From Spirochaetia bacterium UBA5763 (GTDB lineage Bacteria; Spirochaetota; UBA4802; UBA5550): a DNA stretch of 64,000 bases. Of the stretch, positions 1-8,779 are shown in pieces (position 1 is the stretch's first letter; every line of letters begins with the position of its first letter). The position numbers and the translations under genes were made by a program. The DNA lies in contig DIEX01000031.1 of the NCBI GenBank assembly GCA_002418835.1, forward strand, positions 383,773 through 447,772, in the 5' to 3' direction. The notes below the pieces were generated by a model. The model was not told where the DNA came from and made no database searches. It worked only from the letters and a program-made list of their open reading frames with translations.

Positions 1-151
1 TAAACCCCATCCGATGCAAGGCCAAGTAGTCAGCCGCTAAGGGCTGCCCGCCCGTGGCTGAGGGTAGGCCGCAAAGACGCGTATGGTAACATCCGCGCAA
101 GATAGATAGCTGCTTAAACAGAATCCGGCTTATGGTTCCCTCTGTCAGGTG
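1..151 (+). ncRNA. rnpB: RNase P RNA, 3' part (5' end outside window)
   Basis: The first 150 bases carry the hallmarks of the 3' half of bacterial class A RNase P RNA. These are TAAACCCC followed by GCAAGGCCAAGTAG, then GAGGGTAGGCCGC, and near the end ACAGAATCCGGCTTAT, the universally conserved strand just before the 3' P1 arm. RNase P RNA is the ribozyme that matures tRNA 5' ends. The 5' half lies left of the window, so P1 pairing cannot be checked, and the exact 3' end (about 150) is estimated from the usual distance after GGCTTAT. No convincing U-tailed terminator follows. Confidence 0.93.
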
Positions 152-360
152 ATTTTATTGCTGCTATGATATACCTTCTATCATTTTAAATCATTCTTAA
201 CTGTTATTATCCGCAGTTTATATCTATCAATACTAAAAGTTTCAGTCACGTATGACTATACGGTCGTAAAAAATTTTATTTTTTATTTTACCGGAATTTT
301 TTAATGTTTACAAATAAAGAGTTATCTCTATTTTCGTTTTACTTTTATTAACGAGGGATT

Positions 361-2028
361 ATGAGGTACTTTTATCTTTTTATTTTTGTGATTTTTCTCT
401 CCTGTTCAGGGGGCGGAAGCAGTAACAATCCCGATGTGAATAATGCCGTTTATTATATAGATCCCTCTGCCGCTGCGAATGGTTCGGGAACCATAGATTC
501 ACCTTTTAAAACATTCAGCGGAATTAATTTTGAACCGGGTGCGGAATATCTCATTAAACGCGGCACAGTGCTCGAGGAGCAGATAACTATTACTGCTTCA
601 GGTATATCCGGAGACCCTGTTGTTATTGGTGCTTATGGTGCAGGTGATGATCCTGTTATTGACGGGAGTGAGATTGTAAATTCCTGGACTCCGGCAGGCG
701 GAAATGTTTACTCAAATACTTTGTCTCCCACTGCAACTTCAGGCAGGGGAAATGTAACTGCAAATAATATGATTCAGAATTTTTCAACCGGTACTCCCTC
801 AAGCGATCAATATACCATTGATTCCACAGGCAAGATTCAGATATATGGTGATCCATCTGGAAAAACTGTCCGCTTGAGCAGAAGATATTTCGGAATACAT
901 GGCAAAAATGAATCATATATTACAATTGAAAACATTCATGTAAAACAGGCAAGCCTCCACGGAATTCATTTTGAAGACTCCAATAATATAACAGTCAGGA
1001 ATTGCAGAATAGAGATGTGCGGAGGTGCTTTTATCGGTACTGTACAGGCTGGAAATGGAGTTGAGTTCGGTAATTCATCATCAGACTGTACAGTGACCGG
1101 CTGTATTATTTCTGAAATATTTGATTCAGGTATTACGCCGCAGACTTATGACAGCAATCAGTCAGCATCTGACTTCGTTTTTTCCGGTAATATAATTTCA
1201 AAATGCGGATTCGCAGGTATTGAAATAGCGGTTCTTTCCAACGGAGGGAAAACCGGCAGTTCGATAAGCAATGTTTCAGTTTCAGATACTACAATCAGTG
1301 AATGCGGAGCAGGTTTCAGCGGTATAAGATATGGGAATGAAGGGCGTGGAATAAAGATAGCTGCTGATAGTGGCGCAGGTTTTTTAGATGCTGTAATAGT
1401 CGAAGATTCAACAGTTGAGTCCTGTAAAGGCGAAGGTATATATATAAATGGTGAAACCGGAATAGTGAAAGTAACACGTACAATAATTAAATCAAATAAA
1501 CGGGATGGTATAGCCGTAAGTGATTTGTCATCTCTATCTATCGGTGTTAAACTGACGGCGTCAATAATAAGGGATAATTTGAATGAAGGCTTTGTTTACA
1601 ATGCAGTAGCAGGGAAAGGTGTTGAGGTTTATAATTGTACATTCTATAACAATACAACAATAGATCTTTCAATATACAGTAATTCAGGTTACATCAGACT
1701 TATGAATAATATATATAACTCAGGTGTGACTCATCTTTATTCCACATCTGCAATAGTAAATTCTGAGATTGATTACAATTGCTATTATCAAAATTCCTCA
1801 AGTGCAATAGGCTGGGGAGGTTCAGCATATAACTCAGTTTCATTGTTTAATGCAGCTTATCCTTCGTTTGACAATAATAGCAACGGAAGTGATCCATTAT
1901 TTAATGCGTCTCTTACACCCTCTTCTGCTGAGTGCAAAGGTAAAGGAATTTATATATCAGGTATAAATACTGACATCAACGGCAACAACTTCAAAAATCC
2001 GCCAACTTTGGGTGCTGTAGAATATTAG
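361..2028 (+). CDS. Exported lipoprotein with right-handed parallel beta-helix repeats
   Basis: This 555-residue protein begins with a lipoprotein signal (MRYFYLFIFVIFLSC) whose lipobox LSC puts the acylated Cys near residue 15. A Gly/Ser linker follows. From about residue 180 onward there are repeated short strands of the type 'NITVRNCRIEMCG', 'FVFSGNIISKCGFAGIEI' and 'VEVYNCTFYNN', the pattern of right-handed beta-helix (PbH1/pectate-lyase-like) proteins. The Asn/Ser/Gly-rich composition fits an extracytoplasmic protein. Such proteins are often polysaccharide lyases or surface-binding proteins, but no catalytic residues can be assigned here. A GAGGG motif sits a few bases before the ATG. 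The gene stands alone, with sppA downstream on its own promoter. Confidence 0.8.
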   Translation: MRYFYLFIFVIFLSCSGGGSSNNPDVNNAVYYIDPSAAANGSGTIDSPFKTFSGINFEPGAEYLIKRGTVLEEQITITASGISGDPVVIGAYGAGDDPVIDGSEIVNSWTPAGGNVYSNTLSPTATSGRGNVTANNMIQNFSTGTPSSDQYTIDSTGKIQIYGDPSGKTVRLSRRYFGIHGKNESYITIENIHVKQASLHGIHFEDSNNITVRNCRIEMCGGAFIGTVQAGNGVEFGNSSSDCTVTGCIISEIFDSGITPQTYDSNQSASDFVFSGNIISKCGFAGIEIAVLSNGGKTGSSISNVSVSDTTISECGAGFSGIRYGNEGRGIKIAADSGAGFLDAVIVEDSTVESCKGEGIYINGETGIVKVTRTIIKSNKRDGIAVSDLSSLSIGVKLTASIIRDNLNEGFVYNAVAGKGVEVYNCTFYNNTTIDLSIYSNSGYIRLMNNIYNSGVTHLYSTSAIVNSEIDYNCYYQNSSSAIGWGGSAYNSVSLFNAAYPSFDNNSNGSDPLFNASLTPSSAECKGKGIYISGINTDINGNNFKNPPTLGAVEY

Positions 2029-2029
2029 A

Positions 2030-2059
2030 TTGACATTATACCTTCATTTTAATTATTAT
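2030..2059 (+). promoter_or_regulatory. Probable sigma70-type promoter for sppA
   Basis: A consensus -35 box TTGACA (2030-2035) lies 18 bases from a -10 box TATTAT (2054-2059), about 35 bases upstream of the sppA ATG. It begins directly after the stop codon of the preceding lipoprotein gene. By eye only; no transcript data. Confidence 0.5.
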
Positions 2060-2094
2060 ATTATCAGTATTATACCACATACATGAGATGATAT

Positions 2095-3042
2095 ATGGAA
2101 AGAGAGAGAAAACTTACAGTTGCGATTCTTGCCATGCTTATACTTGTTGCTGTTATTGCAATAATTGATATCAGCTTCAAGATTGAAGAGAAACGTTCCC
2201 GCGAAATAAAATTTGTTATGCCTGATACCGGTGCCGGTGTCGGCATTGTCCGTGTTGAAGGCCCGATTGAACTCTCATCTCCATCAGGGCCTTTCAGTTT
2301 GCCCGGAGGCGCTGAGTCTATAGTTAAACGCCTTGATGCCCTTGCTAAAGACTCCAGCATTAAAGCTGTTGTAGTCAGAATAAATTCACCCGGCGGGACA
2401 GTGGCTGCAACACAGGAGATTTATGAAAAAATAATGAAGCTCCGCAAAAAGAATATACCTGTAGTTGCCTCAATGGGTGATGTAGCTGCTTCAGGTGGAT
2501 ATTATGTTGCAGCAGCATGCAATCATATTGTTGCAAATTACGGAACAGTAACCGGTTCAATCGGTGTAATTGCTTTTTCTCCCAACCTTAGAAGGCTTTT
2601 TGATAAATTCGGTATTCAGATGAATGTTATTAAAAGCGGAAAGTATAAGGATATACTGGCAACTCACAGAGATATGACCGGCGAAGAGCGGGCTCTTCTG
2701 CAGGAGATGATAGATTCATCCTACGGAAAATTCGTCAAAGATATAGCTGTAGGCCGTAATATGAGTGAAAGTGATATAATGAAGATTGCTGACGGAAGAG
2801 TGATGAGCGGTTCCTCAGCTCTTGAAAAGAAACTTGTAGATCAGAATGGTACATTTGAAGATGCAATCATGAAAGCCAGAGAGCTTGCCGGACTTGATGA
2901 AGAATCACCGGTTTACGAAGAGAGCACTTCACCCTTTAATGAGATATTCGGTCAGCTTAACAGGTTTCTGGGAAGCCGGAGTATACCCGGAACTGAAATG
3001 CTTTATCCTGTTTATAAACTTGAGTACAGGTATATGCAATGA
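2095..3042 (+). CDS. sppA: Signal peptide peptidase SppA, short (36 kDa) type
   Basis: A membrane-anchored serine protease that degrades signal peptides left in the membrane after secretion. One N-terminal transmembrane helix (about residues 8-27) is followed by a single ClpP/crotonase-fold protease domain of the SppA/S49 family. The motif INSPGG lies near residues 97-101. The nucleophile is Ser133 in DVAASGGYY, and the general base is probably Lys185 in SGKYKD; their 52-residue spacing matches the Bacillus SppA Ser147/Lys199 dyad. At 315 residues it is the bacterial short form, not the doubled E. coli form. The stop overlaps the start of the Yip1-like gene (ATGA), so the two are probably translated together. 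Confidence 0.93.
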   Translation: MERERKLTVAILAMLILVAVIAIIDISFKIEEKRSREIKFVMPDTGAGVGIVRVEGPIELSSPSGPFSLPGGAESIVKRLDALAKDSSIKAVVVRINSPGGTVAATQEIYEKIMKLRKKNIPVVASMGDVAASGGYYVAAACNHIVANYGTVTGSIGVIAFSPNLRRLFDKFGIQMNVIKSGKYKDILATHRDMTGEERALLQEMIDSSYGKFVKDIAVGRNMSESDIMKIADGRVMSGSSALEKKLVDQNGTFEDAIMKARELAGLDEESPVYEESTSPFNEIFGQLNRFLGSRSIPGTEMLYPVYKLEYRYMQ

Positions 3043-3650
3043 ATCTCGAAAAATTCAGGTCACTGGCATGGGCGGATTTTTTTCTCTATTCTCTCATCGA
3101 TCCCAGGGCATTATATAGAAGAGTTAAACAGAAAGATCCTGACGCTTTCTGGATAAGTTTTATTGTACCGATTTTTGTGTCACTTTCAGGGATTCTTCTT
3201 CTTTCTCTTCTCGGGCGTGAATCAGCATTTTTTTACTACAAGATAAGTTATGGATGGATTCTTGTTTTTCTCTTCACTTTTATTAAAATACTGATTTATA
3301 CATCACTGGTTGATGTGGCTGCGCAATTTTCAGGATTGAAGGGGAATATAAGAGAACTTCTTACTCTGATGAATTTTTCGATGCTTCCAACGCTCTTTGT
3401 TCTCCCTGCTGCTTATCCTTTTATTGTGGGAGATTTTGTCCCTCTGTTTTTTTATGTATTATTTTCATTGGCATGTTTCATCTGGCATATTCTTATCATA
3501 GTTCAGTCTATTTCTGAAATGCATACAATAGAGTTCGGTCGGGCATTTCTTATATACCTGATGCCTGCGGTAGTAACAGGTATAATTCTTTTACTTACCG
3601 GTATAATGCTGGTAATTAATACTGCCGGGTATATATCAACATTTATGTAA
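3039..3650 (+). CDS. Yip1-domain-like integral membrane protein
   Basis: A 203-residue polytopic membrane protein with about five hydrophobic segments (near residues 45-62, 70-90, 112-130, 135-155 and 170-195). A short amphipathic N-terminus contains 'WADFFLYSLIDPRALYRRV', resembling the conserved start of bacterial Yip1 (PF04893) proteins. These have no agreed function. It overlaps sppA by 4 bases and ends at a bidirectional terminator, so sppA and this gene form a two-gene operon. A role in membrane-protein quality control alongside SppA is inference from context only. Confidence 0.6.
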   Translation: MNLEKFRSLAWADFFLYSLIDPRALYRRVKQKDPDAFWISFIVPIFVSLSGILLLSLLGRESAFFYYKISYGWILVFLFTFIKILIYTSLVDVAAQFSGLKGNIRELLTLMNFSMLPTLFVLPAAYPFIVGDFVPLFFYVLFSLACFIWHILIIVQSISEMHTIEFGRAFLIYLMPAVVTGIILLLTGIMLVINTAGYISTFM

Positions 3651-3651
3651 T

Positions 3652-3683
3652 AAAAAAGCCGTCAGATTTCTGACGGCTTTTTT
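3652..3683. terminator. Bidirectional intrinsic terminator between convergent genes
   Basis: The stem GCCGTCAGA/TCTGACGGC (3658-3666 and 3669-3677) is flanked by six A residues on the left and six T residues on the right. The structure can therefore end transcription of the sppA operon (+) and of the SCP2-domain gene (-). Confidence 0.85.
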
Positions 3684-3702
3684 AAGGAAAAGATATTAAA
3701 AA

Positions 3703-4050
3703 TTACTTGGCTTCTTTTGCTATGCCTGCAAACCAGAGAGCTGTAGCTCCATCGCCTTCAAGTTTTAAAGAACCATTCTGAAGCGCTTCCATTGTTTTTC
3801 CGGATTTCATAGCGTCAAATGCTGTTGCTGCGTCTTTCCATGTGAGAGATACTGCCGGATTGTCAGCAATACCGCCGGTAGATGTTATTGAACCATTGCT
3901 GAATGTATAATATCTACCTTTGCTGTTATCAGCGGTTTTAATCTGTACAACACAGTTTTTTTCTGAAACTTTCTTCTTGAAATCTGCATCCTTACCGGCT
4001 TTTTTTATAAGTTTTTTGCCGAGAATGTAAAGCAGGATTTTGAATTTCAT
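3703..4050 (-). CDS. SCP2 sterol-binding domain protein
   Basis: A 115-residue single-domain protein. The segments 'YYTFSNGSI', 'NPAVSLTWKDAATAFDAMKSGK' and 'ALQNGSLKLEGDGATALWF' match the SCP2 fold, in which the C-terminal half forms a hydrophobic lipid pocket. Small bacterial SCP2 proteins are thought to bind lipids or fatty acyl compounds, but their substrates are mostly unknown. The N-terminus is basic and only weakly hydrophobic, so it is probably cytoplasmic. A strong Shine-Dalgarno (AAGGGGGG) precedes the ATG. It lies downstream of the aminotransferase on the same strand, about 50 bases apart, and may be cotranscribed. Confidence 0.7.
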   Translation of the reverse strand: MKFKILLYILGKKLIKKAGKDADFKKKVSEKNCVVQIKTADNSKGRYYTFSNGSITSTGGIADNPAVSLTWKDAATAFDAMKSGKTMEALQNGSLKLEGDGATALWFAGIAKEAK

Positions 4051-4101
4051 GAATACCCCCCTTAGTTTTTATAATAAAGCGTTACCGCTTGTATCCGGAA
4101 T

Positions 4102-5313
4102 CTAACAGAGTTTCTCAACAGCTTCTCTTATTCTTTTGAGGCCCTCTTTAAGCTTCGCATCTGAGGTGGCAAATGAAATTCTGATGTAATCGTCAGAACC
4201 GAACCCGATTCCCGGTACAACAGCAGTTCTTGCTTCCTCCATGAGGAATGCGCTTAGACTGGATGATTTATATGTATCTTTATATTTTTCGGAAACTTTT
4301 GCCCAGCCCTTTAATTCATATATGCCTGAAACCCTGGGGAATGCATAGAAAGCTCCTTCCGGCTTATAACATGAAATTCCGGGGATTGTATTTAGATCAT
4401 CGACTACAAAGTTTCTTCTTCTGTCAAAAGCTTCAAGCATATTGGCAAGGACTGTCTGATCGCCTGTGAGTGCTTCAACTGCGGCCCATTGTGAGATAGT
4501 TGTCGGATTCGAAGTTGACTGCCCCTGTATTATATCCATCTTTTTAATAATATCTTCACTGGCGGCAGTATAGCCGATTCTCCAGCCGGTCATTGCGTAA
4601 GTTTTCGATATACCGTTGAGAACAATGGCTCTCTCTTTCATGGCGTCGGAGATATTTGCGATGTTGAAAAATTTGAATCCGTCATATATGATAGTTTCAT
4701 AAATATCATCAGAAATCGGAATCACATCAGTTTTTTCAATTACTGCTGCAAAGGCCGCAAGCTCATCTCTGGTGTAAGCTGCACCAGTAGGGTTCGATGG
4801 CGAGTTGATTACAACAGCTCTTGTCTTCGGAGTGATTTTTGAAGCAAGCTGTTCAGGTGAAAATTTGAAACCTGTGTCTGAACCTGTTTCGAGGAACACG
4901 GGTGTCCCACCGGCGAGTTTAACCATGTCAGGATAGGATACCCAGTATGGTGAAGGGATTATGACTTCATCACCTTCATTGAGCATAATCTGCATCAGGC
5001 TGTAAAATGAGTGTTTACCTCCGCAGTTTGCAATAACCTCAGATCTTTTATACTGGAGATTATTGTCTCGCTTGAATTTGTGCACGATGGCATCTTTAAG
5101 CTCCGGTATTCCGCCAACAGGTGTATATTTTGTCTTACCAGCTTCTATCGCTTTAATTGCAGCCTGTTTAATGTGATCAGGTGTGTCAAAATCCGGTTCT
5201 CCTGAGCCGAAACCTATAATATCAACACCCTGCGCCTGAAGCTGCGCAGCCATTGCTGTTACTGCCATAGTAGGTGAGGGCTTTACCTGTAAAATTCTGT
5301 CTGAAAACTTCAT
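4102..5313 (-). CDS. PLP-dependent aspartate aminotransferase (class I/II)
   Basis: A cytoplasmic aminotransferase that moves an amino group between aspartate (or a related amino acid) and a 2-oxo acid. Visible fold-type I motifs are SGEPDFDTPDHI near residue 38, the PLP-contact loop NCGGKHS near 97, NSPSNPTG near 170-177, SDDIYE near 201, and the Schiff-base lysine Lys237 in SKTYAMTGWRIGY. Length (403) and the N-terminal 'VKPSPTMAV' fit the Ib subgroup of bacterial aspartate/prephenate aminotransferases. Subgroup specificity cannot be settled by eye, so no symbol is given. The start has an AGGA-type Shine-Dalgarno. Confidence 0.88.
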   Translation of the reverse strand: MKFSDRILQVKPSPTMAVTAMAAQLQAQGVDIIGFGSGEPDFDTPDHIKQAAIKAIEAGKTKYTPVGGIPELKDAIVHKFKRDNNLQYKRSEVIANCGGKHSFYSLMQIMLNEGDEVIIPSPYWVSYPDMVKLAGGTPVFLETGSDTGFKFSPEQLASKITPKTRAVVINSPSNPTGAAYTRDELAAFAAVIEKTDVIPISDDIYETIIYDGFKFFNIANISDAMKERAIVLNGISKTYAMTGWRIGYTAASEDIIKKMDIIQGQSTSNPTTISQWAAVEALTGDQTVLANMLEAFDRRRNFVVDDLNTIPGISCYKPEGAFYAFPRVSGIYELKGWAKVSEKYKDTYKSSSLSAFLMEEARTAVVPGIGFGSDDYIRISFATSDAKLKEGLKRIREAVEKLC

Positions 5314-5698
5314 TTCCTATCCTGTTAATTTATGAAAGATTTTGTGTGACTCTGAAGATTATTTAAAATTGAGTAATGTAATAATGTTGAAGTTTACCTG
5401 ATGTCAAGTTTTTTTCAGGAGAGAGATTATTTCTTGATCTTTGAAATAAATCGATCAGATTTTATATTGTATCAATTAATTCTCATGCTGTGTGACTATT
5501 TTATTGCTTCGAAATATTGATATTCTTACCGATTATTATATGAGGGCAAATTAAACTACTTTATAACGCAAAATGACAGTTCTGTAATAATTACTTATTG
5601 AAATTTATATGCATGTATATTATTAAGTCAGAATCTATAACCGATTAAAATGAAATATTTTCAGTAAAAGCAGATAATTTAAAAAGAACAGGAAATAT
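5314..5698. other. AT-rich divergent intergenic region, no gene
   Basis: These 385 bases separate the aminotransferase (-) from the metallo-hydrolase (+). No open frame with a ribosome site and no RNA gene are recognisable. The only supported element is the minus-strand promoter at 5378-5407. Confidence 0.6.
5378..5407 (-). promoter_or_regulatory. Probable promoter for the aminotransferase gene
   Basis: On the minus strand, TTGACA (5407-5402) is followed after 18 bases by TATTAC (5383-5378), or after 17 by TTATTA. The implied leader to the ATG at 5313 is about 55-60 bases. Confidence 0.45.
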
Positions 5699-6658
5699 AT
5701 GAAGGTTAAACTCTGGGGAGTAAGGGGGTCTATTCCCACCCCTCTCAGTTCTGAAACAATTGAGCAGAAGCTTATCAAGGCTCTTACTTTTGCAAAGCCC
5801 GGAGATATATCCTCTGAAGAGGCTGTAGTTTCCTTTGTCAATAAACTGCCGCAGTATATAAAAGGGACTTACGGCGGTAATACAACCTGTATTGAAGTCA
5901 GAACAGAGTCCGGTGAGCTGATTATAATAGACTGCGGTTCCGGGCTTATGCAACTGGGGCGAACTCTCATGTCCGGAGAATTCGGCAAAGGAGCGGGTAT
6001 AGCTAATATATTCATGACACATACTCACTGGGACCATATCCAGGGGATACCTTTTTTCGGCCCCTTTTATATAAAGGGGAATAGATTCAACTTCTATTCA
6101 CCACTGGAAGATCTTAAGGAAAGAATTGATTATCAGCAGGCAGATACCCATTTCCCGGTTACTTTTGATAATATGCAGGCATCAAAACGTTTTTTTAAAG
6201 TAAACCAGGATGAAACTTTTTATATCAATGATGTTAAGATATTCACCAAAATGATGCCTCATCCCGGCAATGCCTTCGGAATCAGGATAGAAGAGGGGAA
6301 CAGCGTTTTTGTATATACCAGTGACTGTGAATTCAGTATAAATGAAATAGATCATATCCATACATATGAACCGCTTTTCACCGGTGCTGATATTGTTCTT
6401 TTTGACGCGCAGTATACTTTTCAGGAGTCTCTTATAGATAAAATTTCCTGGGGTCACTCTTCGGCATCTATTGCAATTGATATTGCTGCAAAATATGATG
6501 TTAAAAAACTGATTCTTTTTCACCATGATCCGAACTATGATGATGAGAAACTGAACAGCGTCATTTCAAACGCACGGACCTATATAAATGTCAACAGAAA
6601 GGTTAATGATAGTCTTGAAGTTGACCTTGCTACTGAGGGTATGATTTTTGAATTCTGA
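5699..6658 (+). CDS. Metallo-beta-lactamase-fold hydrolase
   Basis: A 319-residue cytoplasmic protein opening with 'MKVKLWGVRGSIPTP', typical of a widespread MBL subfamily related to phosphodiesterase/PhnP-type enzymes. The zinc-binding HxHxDH motif is seen as H108-T-H-W-D-H113, with further metal ligands likely in 'TSDCEFS', 'LFDAQYTF' and 'WGHSS'. The segment 'GGNTTCIEV' and the acidic 'IIDCGSG' precede the motif, as usual in the family. Substrate unknown; nuclease or phosphodiesterase activity is possible. The gene has an AGGA site before the ATG, stands alone, and abuts the ktrA stop codon convergently with no gap. Confidence 0.85.
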   Translation: MKVKLWGVRGSIPTPLSSETIEQKLIKALTFAKPGDISSEEAVVSFVNKLPQYIKGTYGGNTTCIEVRTESGELIIIDCGSGLMQLGRTLMSGEFGKGAGIANIFMTHTHWDHIQGIPFFGPFYIKGNRFNFYSPLEDLKERIDYQQADTHFPVTFDNMQASKRFFKVNQDETFYINDVKIFTKMMPHPGNAFGIRIEEGNSVFVYTSDCEFSINEIDHIHTYEPLFTGADIVLFDAQYTFQESLIDKISWGHSSASIAIDIAAKYDVKKLILFHHDPNYDDEKLNSVISNARTYINVNRKVNDSLEVDLATEGMIFEF

Positions 6659-7339
6659 TTAACCGAGTCTCTCCATTCTTTCGATAGCTGTAGTTTTACC
6701 CAGAACAATCAGTATATTACCCTGCCTTATTATTTCATCCGCCGGCGGGGCTATAATTGTCTGTTGCGGATTTTCATCTGAAGCAAATTCATCAGCGATA
6801 TTTTTTATTCCCAGTATCTGGCACTTGTACCTTGCACCTATATTCAGCTCTCTGAGGTTCTTTCCGAAGAAACTCGGTGGAGGAGTAACTTCTATAATTG
6901 CATATTCTTCTGTCAACGGAAGGTAATCAACTGCGTTTTTCATAGACAGAGCTTTTCCTATCCTTACAGCCATATCTTTTTCAGGGAAGATAACTGTATC
7001 CACTCCGAGTTGAAGTAATATTTTTTCATGGTCATCTGAAATTGCACGTGCAATAATTTTCTTGGCGCCTATCTCCTTTAAGTACAATGATATAAGGATG
7101 CTCGAAACCATTTCCTGCCCGATACTTAATATTACTGCATCATATTCCGTTATACCCACTGATTGAAGGATCGCTTTGCTGGCAGGATTAGCTGTAATTG
7201 CATAGGTCAGGAATTCCTTTCCCCGTTCTACAGTATTTTTATCCATATCGATTCCCAGAACCTCACAATTATTTTCAACAAGGCTGCGGGCTATGTTCAT
7301 CCCGAAATTTCCGAGTCCAATTACAGCAAATTTTTTCAT
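6659..7339 (-). CDS. ktrA: Potassium uptake regulatory subunit KtrA (RCK domain)
   Basis: The cytoplasmic gating ring subunit of a Ktr-type potassium channel/transporter. The N-terminal Rossmann RCK/TrkA-N domain has the nucleotide-binding glycine motif GLGNFGMNIA at residues 8-17 and the ribose-binding acidic end 'VLGIDMD'. The C-terminal part (about 140-226) is a TrkA-C (RCK-C) ligand domain. At 226 residues it is the single-RCK KtrA/KtrC form rather than the doubled TrkA. It begins a few bases after the ktrB stop, with a Shine-Dalgarno (AGGATG) overlapping that stop, so the pair is cotranscribed and probably translationally coupled. Confidence 0.9.
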   Translation of the reverse strand: MKKFAVIGLGNFGMNIARSLVENNCEVLGIDMDKNTVERGKEFLTYAITANPASKAILQSVGITEYDAVILSIGQEMVSSILISLYLKEIGAKKIIARAISDDHEKILLQLGVDTVIFPEKDMAVRIGKALSMKNAVDYLPLTEEYAIIEVTPPPSFFGKNLRELNIGARYKCQILGIKNIADEFASDENPQQTIIAPPADEIIRQGNILIVLGKTTAIERMERLG

Positions 7340-7343
7340 CGTG

Positions 7344-8702
7344 TCATCCTATCATGATATTTTCATCAGCGATTTCAATTTCAATGTCTTTCTGCTTTAC
7401 AGATATTGCTGTGAGAATAGCGAATGGCCCCACACGTCCCACAAACATTACAATTGTCAGTAAAAATTTACTCAGGTCCGGGAAGCGGGGAGTAATCCCG
7501 GTTGAAAGTCCAACTGTGGCAAATGCAGATATCACTTCAAACATAACCTGAAGAAAAGAATTGTTTTCATCAAATGAATGCACAGAAAGAATAGTAATTG
7601 TTGATGCATAAATAAAAATGAAAGAGAGAATTACAAGGGTCATGCTTTTATTTATTATATCCTCGTTGATTGATCTATCCCAGAATACAACCTGCTTTTT
7701 CCCTCTGAATTTTGATATAACCATTCCGCTTATAACAGCAAAAGTGGTTGTTTTAATTCCTCCTGCTATTGATCCCGGGGAGCCGCCTATGAACATAAGA
7801 AGCATCATTATTGAGAGCGTACTGTGTCTCAGTGAACCTGTATCGATAGAATTAAATCCAGCTGTGCGGCATGTAACTGACTGGAAATATGCCGTAAGAA
7901 TTTTTTCTGTTAAAGAAAAATTTTTCAATACATGACTCCATTCAAGAAAAAGGAAAAGCAGGCCCCCTGATATGATCAATGCGATTGTTGATACCAGAAC
8001 TAATTTTGAGTGTAGGGAAAACTGTCTAAAAACGGGATTTTTCCTCCTGATTTTCAGGTTGGCAAGCTCTGTCAGAACAATAAAACCGATCCCCCCAAGA
8101 ATTATACTGAATGATATTGTGATTATAACCACAGGGTTATTATTAAATGGCATTAAACTGTCAGAAAAAGTTGAAAAACCGGCATTGCAGAAAGCAGAAA
8201 TAGAATGGAACACTGAGAACCAGATTGAATCAGCAAGACTTAATTTTTTTATAAACTGTGTGAAAAGTATAAATGAAGTTATTGATTCAATAATGATTGT
8301 ATAGAAAATAATTTTTTTTAGTATCTGAGTGGGTGGTATAATAGTAACTTCGTTGTATATTTCGCTGAAAGCAAATCTCCATTTAAGAGAGAAACTCCCG
8401 CCTAACATTGAAAATATCCCTATGGTAAAAGTCATAAACCCAAGGCCGCCAAGCTGAATAAGTGCTATGATTATGACCTGTCCTGCGAAGGTGAAATCCT
8501 TGCCAGTATCAAGTACTGCAAGGCCAGTTACACAGACTGCTGATGTAGAAGTAAAAAGGGCATTGATAAAGGATATACCGTTTACAGTGGCACAGGGGGT
8601 TTTAAGCAGCAGCGTGCCTGCGAAAATCAGCAGTAAAAAACTTGCTACAAACTGCTGAACTGGTGAAAGTTGAATAAAGGTTTTCCGTGTTTTACTTTCC
8701 AT
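7344..8702 (-). CDS. ktrB: Potassium uptake membrane subunit KtrB/TrkH family
   Basis: The ion-conducting membrane subunit that pairs with KtrA. The 452-residue protein shows four pore-loop repeats, each with the family glycine filter: 'AVCVTGL', 'AFCNAGF', 'TCRTAGF' and 'AFATVGL'. The P-loop-preceding segment 'GGSPGSIAGGIKTTT' is typical of TrkH/KtrB. Eight or more transmembrane helices are evident. Ktr systems take up K+, often coupled to Na+. Upstream lies a near-consensus promoter in a 77-base gap after the tetR gene. No c-di-AMP riboswitch-like structure was recognised in the short leader. Confidence 0.9.
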   Translation of the reverse strand: MESKTRKTFIQLSPVQQFVASFLLLIFAGTLLLKTPCATVNGISFINALFTSTSAVCVTGLAVLDTGKDFTFAGQVIIIALIQLGGLGFMTFTIGIFSMLGGSFSLKWRFAFSEIYNEVTIIPPTQILKKIIFYTIIIESITSFILFTQFIKKLSLADSIWFSVFHSISAFCNAGFSTFSDSLMPFNNNPVVIITISFSIILGGIGFIVLTELANLKIRRKNPVFRQFSLHSKLVLVSTIALIISGGLLFLFLEWSHVLKNFSLTEKILTAYFQSVTCRTAGFNSIDTGSLRHSTLSIMMLLMFIGGSPGSIAGGIKTTTFAVISGMVISKFRGKKQVVFWDRSINEDIINKSMTLVILSFIFIYASTITILSVHSFDENNSFLQVMFEVISAFATVGLSTGITPRFPDLSKFLLTIVMFVGRVGPFAILTAISVKQKDIEIEIADENIMIG

Positions 8703-8729
8703 ATTGCTGCAATTAAATTGCTGAAGGAG

Positions 8730-8758
8730 TCATAAACACCATACTTAAACCATGTCAA
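8730..8758 (-). promoter_or_regulatory. Probable ktrBA promoter
   Basis: On the minus strand, TTGACA (8758-8753) is followed after 17 bases by TTATGA (8735-8730). The implied leader to the ktrB ATG at 8702 is about 20 bases. It sits entirely in the gap after the tetR stop codon. Confidence 0.5.
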
Positions 8759-8779
8759 TGAAAATAACAATATTTATAA

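Noticed and set aside
165..190. ATGATA/TATCAT hairpin after rnpB as terminator
   Set aside because: The stem is six A/T-rich pairs with only four T residues after it; too weak to call.
656..916. Minus-strand 86-codon frame inside the beta-helix gene
   Set aside because: Shadow frame opposite a well-supported gene; no ribosome site.
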